Assembly (NCBI GenBank): GCA_050291935.1
Contig: JBNKKR010000018.1
Location: forward strand, 3,957 to 67,956
DNA length: 64,000 bases
From: Desulfocapsa sp050291935
GTDB lineage: Bacteria; Desulfobacterota; Desulfobulbia; Desulfobulbales; Desulfocapsaceae
Direction: 5' to 3'
Positions 15,628-23,793 of the stretch are shown piece by piece (the first letter of the stretch is position 1; the number at the start of each line of letters is the position of its first letter). The translations under genes were made by a program, and so were the position numbers. The notes beneath the pieces were generated by a model. It searched no databases. It was not told the DNA's origin and saw only the letters and a list, made by a program, of their open reading frames with translations.

Positions 15628-16437
15628 TTACCACTGCCAATTAAAACCTCCCCCGACCACATTTGCGTGTCCCGCATGACTTAAACTGAGCTTAATTGTA
15701 TATTGGTGCTGCTTACCAAAGTTAGAGCTATAACCAATAGCTTCCGCACTTTTTCCGCCCACTGTCGCGCCACCAACACTTAAGCCCGATCGGCCTTCTG
15801 TTGCCTGGGGAAGTTCAGCCACCGCGTATGCGGATAAGCTTAAGCCAAAAGCACGACCAACTTGGCGCTCAATATGCTGGATATCCTGTTGCATTTGAAC
15901 GATTTCATCTCGGGTAGGGTTCTCTGGAAAGTTAGTTGGACGAACTTCAACGGTCCCATAACTTGCAGGGTGGTCCTTGTGTTTTGTCTTTGTCTGTTTG
16001 GCGATCTCTTTATGAGAGGGAAGTGGTTTCTTTTCTACCTTATAATGGGTAGTTGCCATATCGTGGGTGGGGTGACCAGGGCTATTTACTTTTTTCTGTC
16101 CCTGATCCGGCTGATCCGAACTACTTACTTGTTTCTGTCCTGCACTTTTCCCTTTTTCCATTTTTGATGTTTTGACCTGTACTTTTGCCGCTGGATCATA
16201 ATGGATCATGTTGCTGTCCGAAGAGACTTTTCCATCCTGGTCGATAACGCCTGTTTTTCGAAGGATTTCCGCTTCATGATTCGTCAGTCGACGATTTTCA
16301 TGATAGAGACCATTCTGCAATTGATGTCCGGTTGGCTCCCAAACTGTATAGTCCGATAATCCCATGGGATCAGATATTTGGGCAACAGCCGGGAGGGAAA
16401 TAAATGTTGTAAGCAGCAATGTCAACAGGATTTTCAT
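15628..16437 (-). CDS. Miniature trimeric autotransporter (YadA-type membrane anchor)
   Basis: The 269-residue protein has a signal peptide (KILLTLLLTTFISLPAVA) and a hydrophilic passenger of about 170 residues rich in Lys, His, Pro and Gln. A short coiled-coil stalk follows (EIVQMQQDIQHIERQVGRA). The last 75 residues resemble the YadA anchor: alternating strands including LPQATEGRSGLSVGGATVGG, then SAEAIGYSS and VVGGGFNWQW with a terminal aromatic residue. Such proteins trimerise in the outer membrane and export their passenger. Typical members carry heads and long stalks, and this one has almost none. A strong AAGGAGGAAG precedes the ATG. Confidence 0.7.
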   Translation of the reverse strand: MKILLTLLLTTFISLPAVAQISDPMGLSDYTVWEPTGHQLQNGLYHENRRLTNHEAEILRKTGVIDQDGKVSSDSNMIHYDPAAKVQVKTSKMEKGKSAGQKQVSSSDQPDQGQKKVNSPGHPTHDMATTHYKVEKKPLPSHKEIAKQTKTKHKDHPASYGTVEVRPTNFPENPTRDEIVQMQQDIQHIERQVGRAFGLSLSAYAVAELPQATEGRSGLSVGGATVGGKSAEAIGYSSNFGKQHQYTIKLSLSHAGHANVVGGGFNWQW

Positions 16438-16721
16438 ATCTTCCTCCTTTCCCTTTTGTGGTAAACTTTCCGAAATACCAATTTTTTAATATGCTATTGG
16501 CAAGTAGCAAAAACGTGGAGGGGCCTCTGTGGATATTGGGCCATCGAACATGTGAAATCTAAACGGTGATACTTTAGCACCTCCAAGAAAAGTTAGAGTA
16601 TTGTATCATGTCATGGTTTGTTTCCAAAATTTTTTTATACTTCCTTCTTCTTCATTAACGTCGGCCTATGGAAAACTGTCAGGGATAGAAACGTATCTCG
16701 AGATATGAAAGAGCCAGCTCA

Positions 16722-16794
16722 GAAAAAGGGACAGATTTATTTTCAGCCATCAAGCCCATAAAAGCCAATGACGACTTCACCGGCTTGTCCGGTG
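16722..16794 (-). repeat. Dispersed repeat, copy 3 (longest)
   Basis: AAAAAGGGACAGATTTATTT is followed by the same CAAGCCCATAAAAGCCAATG block as copy 2 and then by the CACCGG-CTTGT-CCGGTG hairpin (16778-16794). It abuts a toxin-like remnant. The preceding stretch 16438-16721 carries no gene that I can support; it should hold the promoter of the autotransporter gene. Confidence 0.65.
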
Positions 16795-16797
16795 TGA

Positions 16798-16960
16798 CAG
16801 TAGATTGGCATCGTCCGGTTGGGCCATGATATCAACACTATGTTTTTCTATCGTGGTGAGAATCGGCTTGAGGAGTGAAGGTTTTATTAGACCAGCCTCT
16901 TGCCAGTCTTTTATTTCGGCCTCTTTGGTTTTAAAATCAGTTGCCCGCCATATTGAAAAA
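16798..16960 (-). pseudogene. Possible remnant of a PemK/MazF-type toxin
   Basis: On the minus strand the frame contains TKEAEIKDWQEAGLIKPSLL followed by KPILTTIEKHSV. This resembles the C-terminal block of PemK/MazF-like toxins (D-W-x-x-A-G-L-x-K-P-S-x-x-K-P, then a T-I-E segment). The N-terminal half is absent and the frame runs on into the repeat. The call rests on one motif block. Confidence 0.4.
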
Positions 16961-16968
16961 TACCGAAA

Positions 16969-16999
16969 TTGACAAAATAGTATCAAGTTGGTACTATTT
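16969..16999 (+). promoter_or_regulatory. hicAB promoter with overlapping operator palindrome
   Basis: TTGACA (16969-16974), a 17-base spacer and TACTAT (16992-16997) make a near-consensus sigma-70 promoter. AAATAGTA (16975-16982) and TACTATTT (16992-16999) form a perfect inverted repeat with a 9-base gap inside it, which suits autorepression by the HicB antitoxin. The predicted start of transcription falls at about the hicA ATG, so the mRNA would be leaderless. Confidence 0.7.
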
Positions 17000-17003
17000 G
17001 TAA

Positions 17004-17198
17004 ATGCCACCTAAAATTCGAGAACTTATAAAACAACTTGAAAAAGCAGGCTTTCAAAACCGAGGCGGGAGAGGAAGCCATCACAACTACATTCACCCGA
17101 AAGGTATAGCCATTACAATCTCTGGAAAACTTGGGGATGATGCTAAAAAATATCAGGAAAACCAGGTGGCTCGAAAAATTTTGGAGGCCAAAAAATGA
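17004..17198 (+). CDS. hicA: HicA-type mRNA interferase toxin
   Basis: HicA is a small double-stranded-RNA-binding-fold ribonuclease. The 64-residue protein has the signature GGRGSHHNYIHPKG with the catalytic His, then ITISGKLGDDAKKYQENQV. No Shine-Dalgarno sequence precedes the ATG, which matches the leaderless prediction from the promoter. The stop overlaps the hicB start by ATGA. Gene order toxin-antitoxin is the usual one for hicAB. Confidence 0.92.
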   Translation: MPPKIRELIKQLEKAGFQNRGGRGSHHNYIHPKGIAITISGKLGDDAKKYQENQVARKILEAKK

Positions 17199-17551
17199 AA
17201 GACAGAAACCAATATATTAAACTTGTTGAGTGGTCAGAAGAAGACCAATGCTATATTGGCTCAATACCAGGCTGGATTGGCCAATGCTGTCATGGAGACG
17301 ACGAAGAAAAAGTATACCATGAACTCTGCCAAATTGTAGGTGAATGGATTGAAATTTACCAAAATGAAGGACTTAATTTGCCAACCTCTACCAACAAAAA
17401 ATACTCCGGTAAATTTCAACTTAGGCTAGGAAGCGATTTACACAAAATTCTTTCTTTAAAAGCCATGGAAACCGGTGATAGCCTGAATAATTTTTGCATC
17501 AAGGCGCTCAAAGATTCTGTGAAACCTATTTTGCATCAAAAGGGCAAATAA
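17195..17551 (+). CDS. hicB: HicB-type antitoxin
   Basis: The 118-residue protein pairs a partial RNase H-like HicB domain (YIKLVEWSEEDQCYIGSIPG, then CCHGDDEEKVYHELCQIVGE) with a C-terminal ribbon-helix-helix (SGKFQLRLGSDLHKILSLKA). It should bind HicA and the palindrome upstream of hicA. Both genes look complete, which makes this the only clearly intact classical toxin-antitoxin pair in the island. Confidence 0.9.
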   Translation: MKDRNQYIKLVEWSEEDQCYIGSIPGWIGQCCHGDDEEKVYHELCQIVGEWIEIYQNEGLNLPTSTNKKYSGKFQLRLGSDLHKILSLKAMETGDSLNNFCIKALKDSVKPILHQKGK

Positions 17552-17665
17552 ATAGTGTTGTATTGTGTGAGGAACGAACCACGATAACAGGGACGGTGAC
17601 AATCTTCTTGGAAAAAGATGTAACGGCCACCGTTTTGTAGCTGAATCAGCTCTTCCTGCTGGTCT

Positions 17666-18286
17666 CTATTTTTTGGGACTGGTCTTGATTTTGGGGATGG
17701 TTGCAAGTTCAATTTTTCCGGGTTTAACCAAAATAGTGTGGGGATGGATGGTAATATGGAGGGTTTTTTCTCCAAGGTCTGCTGAGATCGGTTGCAGTTT
17801 GTTGAGTTCAAGTGGAAATTCTTGATTATTAAAGAGTTGGGCAATAAGTGAGGCGGCCTCAGTTTTTGCCTGATCAGATGAATGCAGTTCTTTGATTGTC
17901 GGTTTGATAAAGAGAATTTGTTTTTTGGGGTCAAAACGGATCACGGCGTCACAAAGAAAGGACATGGTAAGTGAGCCGATTTTCATACGGAGGTTATGAC
18001 CAAGAAGGTTTGTAATCAGGTGGATGTCGTGGCCGGTGAGGGTGACTTTTCCTGTGATTTTGTCTTGACCAAGTTGTACATTTTTAATGGCGTCCACGGA
18101 TACGGAACCAAGAATTGCCTGGGATTTCAGAGGGATGTTGACGGGTAATGTTTTTTGGATCATCTCCTCTATTACTGTGTCCGGGAGCGTTATGGTGATA
18201 GCTTTTTGTGCTGCTGTTGCAAGAACAGGTGTTAAAAAGATTGTCCAACAGGACAGTAGTGCTAGTGCGTATCGTAAAATAAACAT
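17666..18286 (-). CDS. Exported protein of unknown function, possibly YceB/DUF1439-like
   Basis: Starting at the ATG at 18286, preceded by AAGGAA, the protein has a clear signal peptide (FILRYALALLSCWTIFLTPV, then LATAAQ). The mature part begins ITITLPDTVIEEMIQKTLPV and continues with repeated amphipathic strands (KITGKVTLTGHDIHLIT; RMKIGSLTMSFLCDAVIRFD). This resembles the lipid-binding-like YceB (DUF1439) layout, though no lipobox Cys is seen. Function unknown. A longer upstream frame to 18379 is unlikely because it would hide the signal peptide. Confidence 0.65.
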   Translation of the reverse strand: MFILRYALALLSCWTIFLTPVLATAAQKAITITLPDTVIEEMIQKTLPVNIPLKSQAILGSVSVDAIKNVQLGQDKITGKVTLTGHDIHLITNLLGHNLRMKIGSLTMSFLCDAVIRFDPKKQILFIKPTIKELHSSDQAKTEAASLIAQLFNNQEFPLELNKLQPISADLGEKTLHITIHPHTILVKPGKIELATIPKIKTSPKK

Positions 18287-18386
18287 GTAAGTTCCTTGCC
18301 AGAAGAAGTATATGGTAGTAACGAGTGCTCTTGTTTTTGAAGAGCCAATACATGGTGTTAGACTACTCAATTTTACCATTTATGTC

Positions 18387-19736
18387 ATGCCATCTCTTAC
18401 CGTCGCGGCCGATTGCCTGCTAACCGATATCCCGTTTGGACTTGAAAAGGCCATCAAAGAGCGCCTTACCATTGATAACCCTAAGTATATTGCGGCAAAA
18501 AGATACGGACGCTGGATTGGTAAAGAGCTGAAACCAAAATTAACCTATTTTACTCCAGTTCCTGGCGGACTGCGTTTTCCCAGGGGATTTGCCAACCAAT
18601 CTGTGCTCTTATGCCGTGAGTATCTGAAAAAGACGCCAAAAATCAAGGATAAGCGCCTGGTGCTGGTAGAAGAGAATTTTGTTTTTAGCGGGACGCTTCG
18701 TCCCTATCAGCAAAAGGCACTGGATGCGACAAAAACACGTTCTTTTGGTGTTATTGAGGCGGGAACCGGAAGTGGAAAGACGGTGATGGCCCTTTCCATA
18801 GTGGCCGCACGTAAGCAACCGACCCTGGTGCTTGTGCATACAAAGGAGCTGCTCTACCAATGGCAACAGCGAATAGCTGAGTTTTTATCTTTTGAGGCAG
18901 GTCTTGTGGGTGATGGTCATTTTCATGTGGAGAAGATTACGGTGGCCATAGTGAATAGTGCCCGGAAAAGAATTGATGAGCTGGCTCCACAATTTGGACA
19001 TCTTGTGGTTGACGAGTGCCACCGGGTTCCGGCCTCTTTATTTACTGATGTGGTGAGTAACTTTGCCGGACAGTATCTCCTGGGGCTCTCTGCCACCGCA
19101 TTTCGTAGTGATAAAGGGCTTACCCGGTTGATCTATTTTTATATGGGAGATCCCATCCATAAGGTGGAACAGGAGGAACTACAGGAGAGTGGTGCTGTGG
19201 TAAAACCTCAGTTGATACGTGTCAAAACCTCTTTTTCTTACAACTATTCCGGTGAATATCAGGCACTCATTGCCGCATTGACCAAAGATGAAAACAGAAA
19301 TGGGCAGATTGTAAAGGATGTCCTGGCCGAATGCGCAAAAGGTGATTCCGGGATTTGTCTTCTTGTTTCCGATCGTGTTGAGCATTGCCGGCAATTTGAA
19401 GAGAAATTGGCAGAACATGGTGTGAAGGTGCTATTGCTTACCGGACAGACCTCTGCTGAGCAGCGAACATATATTGTTCAGCGGGTGCATGGGGGAGAGG
19501 TTCAGGTATTAGTCGCAACGCTTCAGCTTATTGGTGAAGGCTTTGATTGCCCCGGGCTCTCTACTTTATTTTTGACAACGCCCATAACCTTTGAAGGGCG
19601 GCTTTTACAAGTTCTGGGGAGGATTATGCGCCCTGCTACCGGAAAAAAGGCAAGGGTGTATGATTACGTAGATGAATCCATATCGGTGCTAAACCGCTCA
19701 GCAAATAGCAGGAAAAAAATTCTTAGGGCTCTTTGA
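18387..19736 (+). CDS. Superfamily 2 DEAD/DEAH helicase (UvsW/XPB-like)
   Basis: The protein shows helicase motifs in order: PYQQKALDA (Q-like), Walker A EAGTGSGKTVMAL, motif II VVDECHRVPA, motif III GLSATAFRSD, motif V VLVATLQLIGEGFD and motif VI LQVLGRIMRP. About 110 residues precede the core (for example IPFGLEKAIKERL and LKPKLTYFTPVPGGLRFPRG). The family includes phage UvsW and type III restriction R subunits, but no methylase gene is nearby, so a repair or RNA role is more likely. The ATG at 18387 fits the conserved start; earlier codons back to 18312 overlap the divergent gene's promoter area. Confidence 0.85.
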   Translation: MPSLTVAADCLLTDIPFGLEKAIKERLTIDNPKYIAAKRYGRWIGKELKPKLTYFTPVPGGLRFPRGFANQSVLLCREYLKKTPKIKDKRLVLVEENFVFSGTLRPYQQKALDATKTRSFGVIEAGTGSGKTVMALSIVAARKQPTLVLVHTKELLYQWQQRIAEFLSFEAGLVGDGHFHVEKITVAIVNSARKRIDELAPQFGHLVVDECHRVPASLFTDVVSNFAGQYLLGLSATAFRSDKGLTRLIYFYMGDPIHKVEQEELQESGAVVKPQLIRVKTSFSYNYSGEYQALIAALTKDENRNGQIVKDVLAECAKGDSGICLLVSDRVEHCRQFEEKLAEHGVKVLLLTGQTSAEQRTYIVQRVHGGEVQVLVATLQLIGEGFDCPGLSTLFLTTPITFEGRLLQVLGRIMRPATGKKARVYDYVDESISVLNRSANSRKKILRAL

Positions 19737-19811
19737 GCGAATTTGATTGGCAACTCCTCGTAATTTTGTTATTCTACATAGTTTTGTCGCCGTTGATATT
19801 GTACTTTTTTG

Positions 19812-19845
19812 AAGCATCCGCAGATGGTTGGGTGCTTTTTTTATT
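19812..19845 (+). terminator. Rho-independent terminator after the helicase gene
   Basis: AAGCATCC and GGGTGCTT pair (one G-U) around the loop GCAGATGGTT, followed at once by a T-rich run. It lies 75 bases after the helicase stop and just before the typA ribosome site, so it separates the two transcription units or acts as an attenuator for typA. Confidence 0.7.
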
Positions 19846-19865
19846 TTATATGAGGCAGCCAGTAG

Positions 19866-21665
19866 ATGGAACAGGATAAAATTCGCAATGTGGCAATTAT
19901 TGCCCATGTTGATCATGGAAAGACAACCTTAGTTGATGAGTTGTTTAAACACTCAGGTATGTTCCGGGAGAATCAGGAAGTGGCTGAGCGGATGATGGAC
20001 TCCATGGATCTTGAAAGGGAACGCGGGATTACCATTACTGCCAAAAATGGGTCGTACCAGTATAAGGACTACTGGATCAACATTATTGATACCCCCGGCC
20101 ATGCGGATTTTGGCGGGCAGGTGGAGCGGGTTTTGCGCATGGCGGATGGAGCGTTACTATTAGTGGACGCCCAGGAAGGGCCCATGCCGCAGACCTATTT
20201 TGTGTTAAAGAAAGCACTTGCCAATAATCTTCCTGTAATTGTTGTGATCAATAAGATCGATAAACCAGCCGCTCGTTGTGATTGGGTGGTTGATCAGGTA
20301 TTTGATCTTTTTGTGAAACTTGATGCACCGGATGAGGTACTTGACTTTCCGGTCGTGTATGCTTCCGCCAAGGAAGGCTACGCCTTAAAGGAGCATACCG
20401 ATGAGGTGGTTGATGGCGGAAATATGCATCTTATTTCGGAGATGATTGCCGCCCATATTCCTGCCCCCAGTGGGTCGGTAGATGCGCCTTTGCAGATGCA
20501 GGTCGGCACCATTGATTATTCTCCCTATCTTGGCAGGCTCGGTATTGGCAAGGTGGTGAATGGTACCATGTCCATCAATCAGCCAATCAGTGTTGCCAGG
20601 CGCGATGGTTCTGTAAAACCGGTGCGTATTTCCAAGATTTTCAGATTTACCTGTGATGAGAAGGTACCGGTGGAAACGGCGACAACCGGTGAGATTGTGG
20701 CAATTGCCGGTATGGACGATGTAACGGTTGGAGTCACTTTTACAGACCCTGAGGATCCACAGCCACTTCCTTTGATTGATATCGACCCGCCAACCATTTC
20801 CATGAATTTTATCCCCAACGATTCCCCCTTTGCCGGAAAAGAGGGGAAGTATGTTACTTCAAGGCATATTGAAGGACGCTTGCAAAAGGAGATCCTGGCC
20901 GATGTTGCGTTGCAGATTGAGCCGTTAACGGAGGGGGTTGGCTACCGTGTTTCAGGGCGGGGAGAGTTGCATCTCTCTATTTTAATAGAAAAGATGCGTC
21001 GTGAAGGCTATGAGATGCAGGTTACCCGGCCACAGGTTATTTTAAAAGAGGAAAATGGGAAAACCCTTGAGCCTTACGAAGAGTTGACGGTGGATGTGGA
21101 TGAGCAGTATCAGGGACCGGTCATTGAAAAACTAGGAAAACTCAAAGGGCAGATGGAAGAGATGAGCAGCCAAAATGGGATGGTGCGTCTCAAATTTAAG
21201 ATTCCAACCCGGGGGCTCCTTGGTTATCGTTCAGATTTTATGACTGATACCAAGGGAATGGGAATGATGAGTTATGTGTTTGCCGAGTATGGCCCGTGGG
21301 CCGGGGATATTATTAACCGGATCAATGGGGTACTGGTGGTGAAGGAACCCTGTACCGCCGTTGCCTATGCGCTCTTTAATCTGCAGGATCGGGGGAAGCT
21401 TTTTATCCATCCGGGTGCGCCTCTCTATCAGGGGCAGATTGTCGGCGAGCATGCACGTCCAACGGATCTGGTGGTCAATCCGGCTAAGGGAAAAAAACTT
21501 ACCAATATGCGGGCCTCAGGGTCTGATGAGTCAGTTGTCTTAACCCCTCCGGTGGAGATGACTCTTGAAGATTGTATCGCCTATATTAATGATGATGAGC
21601 TGGTGGAAGTGACACCTGAATCCATTCGGTTGCGAAAGAAGAGTGGTGTTCGCATTCGGGGATAA
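19866..21665 (+). CDS. typA: Ribosome-associated GTPase TypA/BipA
   Basis: TypA/BipA is a translational GTPase that helps 50S assembly at low temperature and stress. The G1 motif AHVDHGKTTL, G2 RERGITI, G3 DTPGHADF, G4 NKID and G5 SAK are all present. Domains II, III and V follow, with the typical C-terminal block GAPLYQGQIVGEHARPTDL and VNPAKGKKLTNMRASG. Length 599 residues is normal. A GAGG lies 13 bases upstream of the ATG. Confidence 0.97.
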   Translation: MEQDKIRNVAIIAHVDHGKTTLVDELFKHSGMFRENQEVAERMMDSMDLERERGITITAKNGSYQYKDYWINIIDTPGHADFGGQVERVLRMADGALLLVDAQEGPMPQTYFVLKKALANNLPVIVVINKIDKPAARCDWVVDQVFDLFVKLDAPDEVLDFPVVYASAKEGYALKEHTDEVVDGGNMHLISEMIAAHIPAPSGSVDAPLQMQVGTIDYSPYLGRLGIGKVVNGTMSINQPISVARRDGSVKPVRISKIFRFTCDEKVPVETATTGEIVAIAGMDDVTVGVTFTDPEDPQPLPLIDIDPPTISMNFIPNDSPFAGKEGKYVTSRHIEGRLQKEILADVALQIEPLTEGVGYRVSGRGELHLSILIEKMRREGYEMQVTRPQVILKEENGKTLEPYEELTVDVDEQYQGPVIEKLGKLKGQMEEMSSQNGMVRLKFKIPTRGLLGYRSDFMTDTKGMGMMSYVFAEYGPWAGDIINRINGVLVVKEPCTAVAYALFNLQDRGKLFIHPGAPLYQGQIVGEHARPTDLVVNPAKGKKLTNMRASGSDESVVLTPPVEMTLEDCIAYINDDELVEVTPESIRLRKKSGVRIRG

Positions 21666-21670
21666 GGGAT

Positions 21671-21766
21671 ATGAAAGATCTTCTTTTTGTGTTGATAGCC
21701 GGATGTTGCGGTATGGGAGTTTTTGCCTATATTGTCAAACGGTATGGCAGTGAATGCATGCCCTGA
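21671..21766 (+). CDS. Predicted 31-residue single-span membrane peptide
   Basis: Five bases after the typA stop, an ATG with AAGGGA just upstream opens a short frame reading MKDLLFVLIAGCCGMGVFAY followed by IVKRYGSECMP. It would be a single transmembrane helix with a short basic tail and three Cys. It ends 11 bases before a strong terminator, so it lies inside the typA transcript. No family recognised; it could be chance. Confidence 0.4.
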   Translation: MKDLLFVLIAGCCGMGVFAYIVKRYGSECMP

Positions 21767-21777
21767 CTGCTAATGTA

Positions 21778-21808
21778 CAGCACCGTCGGTGCTGGTTTTG
21801 GCGTTTTT
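21778..21808 (+). terminator. Terminator after typA
   Basis: CAGCACCG and CGGTGCTG (21778-21794) form a perfect 8-bp stem with a one-base centre (in practice a 7-bp stem with a GTC loop). It is followed by GTTTTGGCGTTTTTT. It lies between the converging typA and NUDIX genes. Confidence 0.75.
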
Positions 21809-21831
21809 TGGTTGTTAAAGACAATCTTTGG

Positions 21832-22260
21832 CTAACCTGCGTTTTTATGGGCGTAGTAATCGGCAATAATCTTGCTGTGATCAAAGACAAGATCCGGTAT
21901 TTCCTGTTCTGAAAAGAGTCTTGCCTCAGCAGCGTCATCGCCGGCGATGGGGGCTGTTGTACCTGTTGCGATAAAGATGGTCGAGGCCGTATGTTGGCGC
22001 GGATCTCGCCCTGGATCGGAATAGGTTCTAAATTGTTTGCAATCCGTTATGGCAATACCTGTTTCTTCCTTGGCTTCCCTTGCCGCTGCGCTCTCATAGG
22101 ACTCACCATAGTCGACAAAACCGCCAGGCAGTGCCCAACCGTAAGGTGGGTTTTTGCGTTTAATAAGGACAATTTTAGAATCGATTTCGATTATGATATC
22201 CACCGTTGGTACCGGGTTGCGATACACTTCTATTGTGTTGTGGCAGTGGGGGCAGCGCAT
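21832..22260 (-). CDS. NUDIX hydrolase
   Basis: The 142-residue protein has a complete Nudix box (GGFVDYGESYESAAAREAKE followed by ETG), which hydrolyses nucleoside diphosphates linked to another group. A short N-terminal CPHCHN stretch may be half of a zinc knuckle. The preceding strand IDSKIVLIKRKNPPYGWALP is typical. The substrate is unknown. The start lies two bases from the stop of the HAD gene, so it is the last gene of the minus-strand series. Confidence 0.9.
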   Translation of the reverse strand: MRCPHCHNTIEVYRNPVPTVDIIIEIDSKIVLIKRKNPPYGWALPGGFVDYGESYESAAAREAKEETGIAITDCKQFRTYSDPGRDPRQHTASTIFIATGTTAPIAGDDAAEARLFSEQEIPDLVFDHSKIIADYYAHKNAG

Positions 22261-22262
22261 GA

Positions 22263-22841
22263 TTATTCCTCGATATTAAGAAGGTTCCCCAGCTCTTGCC
22301 AATTGCTCACGCTACTAAGTGTGTGTTTGCCAATATTCCAGGGTTGATCATAGACGATGGGTGTTATCTCAGTTGTGGCCAAATGCAGACATGTTTCCAC
22401 CCTGTCATCCACAAAATAAGCTAACTTGTGTTCTTTGATGTAGCGGCTCTTATCGTTGTGATCTCCAGTAGTGATCAGCTTGACGTTATCACAGGTTTCT
22501 TTTGGGAAAAAGTGATCCAGCCAGTCAGTGACAGGGTTGCTGAGCAGCCTTGCGGTGATAATGGTGATGGTAGAACGTTTTGCAAGACGCGTAAGAACAT
22601 CCACGGCCCCCGGAATGGGTTGCAGGCCGGTGCTGAGTGAGTCCCGCATGATGGTGTGAAAAAGCTCTTCCACATGCGCCTTTGGAATGCCAAGACAATC
22701 TTCCACTTCAAAATCTTTGATGTCATCAAGTGTAAAAGAGCAGTGGCCATACTGTTCACAGGCCAGGCGGAGAAAAACCTCTCCGGTGTGGGCAATAACC
22801 CCGTCAAAATCAAAACCTATTTCATGGCTGTCAATATGCAT
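22263..22841 (-). CDS. HAD-superfamily hydrolase, 5'(3')-deoxyribonucleotidase-like
   Basis: Motif I is GFDFDGVIAHTG with the nucleophile Asp and the second Asp, and motif II is ITIITARL. Motif III/IV are DKSRYIKEHKLAYFVDDRVE with a conserved Lys and Asp pair. An all-helical cap lies between motifs I and II. Phosphatase activity on a small metabolite is expected; the substrate is not readable. It overlaps the end of panE by 11 bases. Confidence 0.8.
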   Translation of the reverse strand: MHIDSHEIGFDFDGVIAHTGEVFLRLACEQYGHCSFTLDDIKDFEVEDCLGIPKAHVEELFHTIMRDSLSTGLQPIPGAVDVLTRLAKRSTITIITARLLSNPVTDWLDHFFPKETCDNVKLITTGDHNDKSRYIKEHKLAYFVDDRVETCLHLATTEITPIVYDQPWNIGKHTLSSVSNWQELGNLLNIEE

Positions 22842-23763
22842 CTTGTATCTGTTGGATTTTAGTGATTACGGTATCGTTTTCCGGGGTGAGGATATGGAGT
22901 TCTCTTCCCATTTGGCTAATGATACCATTGATACTGTTAATTTCTGTAGGTCGTTTATTGCGAACGTCCTGGAGCATTGATGAGATATTAGTTGCTGTGC
23001 GCTTACAGACGGTTATGGTCTCTTGTACTGGATCATTGACAATGGAGATGTTTTGCGCCTTTGCCGCTGTTATCGCCTCTTGAACGAGTTTTGTGAGCTG
23101 CGTACGTGCCTCTTGGTTGTTGAGTAATTCTCCGTTTGGGCAGTTATGGATTACGCTTAATGCATTTATTCCAACATTTACAAAGAGCTTGGCCCACAAT
23201 TTTTCATGGATATCCTCGGTAAAGGAGGAGGCTAGGCCACTTGTGTTGAGAAGCTCAAGGAGCGGCGTTAAGTCTTTAGTCTTTTTATCCATCGTTTGCG
23301 CATTTGCAAATCCTAAATAGGTATGTCCAATTCCTGCATGCCTGATATGCCCCTCTCCCAGACGGGTTGCACCTTCTGAGGTGGTGGCCAAAAGGGGGCG
23401 GGTGGTGGATTGTAGGGCGGTAGCTAAGTGTACATGGCCAAGACCGTTTTGCAGAAAAATTGGCAGACTGTTTTGTGAAAAGAGTGGAGTGATGGCTTGT
23501 AGGTTTCGCTCAAGGTCGTAGGACTTAACACAGGAAAAGATATAGTCAAATGGGCCGACCAGTGTGGATCTATCCACCACAGGCACGGGGATTGTTGTTG
23601 TATGGTTTTCCCGTTCGACAACAATCCCTTGCCGGTTGAGCAGTTTTGCCCGCTCCGGGCGATGATCAATAAGCAGGACCTCGTCCTGCGTACTTTTGGC
23701 CAAAAAAAGTTTACTGGCCAAAAGGCAACCCAGAGCTCCGGGGCCGACTACCGCGATACGCAT
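22831..23763 (-). CDS. panE: Ketopantoate reductase family protein (2-dehydropantoate 2-reductase)
   Basis: The Rossmann NADPH-binding start RIAVVGPGALGCLLASKL, the segment FSCVKSYDLE and the catalytic Lys with the following Asn (EKLWAKLFVNVGINALS) match ketopantoate reductases. The enzyme reduces ketopantoate, the product of PanB (encoded at 11867-12703), to pantoate. Related reductases act on other substrates, so the panE name carries some doubt. It is 310 residues and shares an operon with the HAD and NUDIX genes. Confidence 0.82.
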   Translation of the reverse strand: MRIAVVGPGALGCLLASKLFLAKSTQDEVLLIDHRPERAKLLNRQGIVVERENHTTTIPVPVVDRSTLVGPFDYIFSCVKSYDLERNLQAITPLFSQNSLPIFLQNGLGHVHLATALQSTTRPLLATTSEGATRLGEGHIRHAGIGHTYLGFANAQTMDKKTKDLTPLLELLNTSGLASSFTEDIHEKLWAKLFVNVGINALSVIHNCPNGELLNNQEARTQLTKLVQEAITAAKAQNISIVNDPVQETITVCKRTATNISSMLQDVRNKRPTEINSINGIISQMGRELHILTPENDTVITKIQQIQDAY

Positions 23764-23793
23764 GGATTTTTTTCTGACATTCCAAACAGCCGG

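Noticed and set aside
12700..17600. Search of the island for a CRISPR array, tRNA gene or att sites
   Set aside because: Repeats are few, unequal and without regular spacers. No tRNA-like cloverleaf or flanking direct repeat was seen, and no integrase is inside the island; xerD at 55489 is a core gene.
18312..18386. N-terminal extension of the helicase up to 18312
   Set aside because: It would overlap the 5' region of the divergent exported protein gene, and the residues are not similar in character to the helicase N-terminus.
22687..22980. Plus-strand frame opposite the HAD and panE genes
   Set aside because: Both minus-strand genes have clear family motifs here; the plus frame has none.
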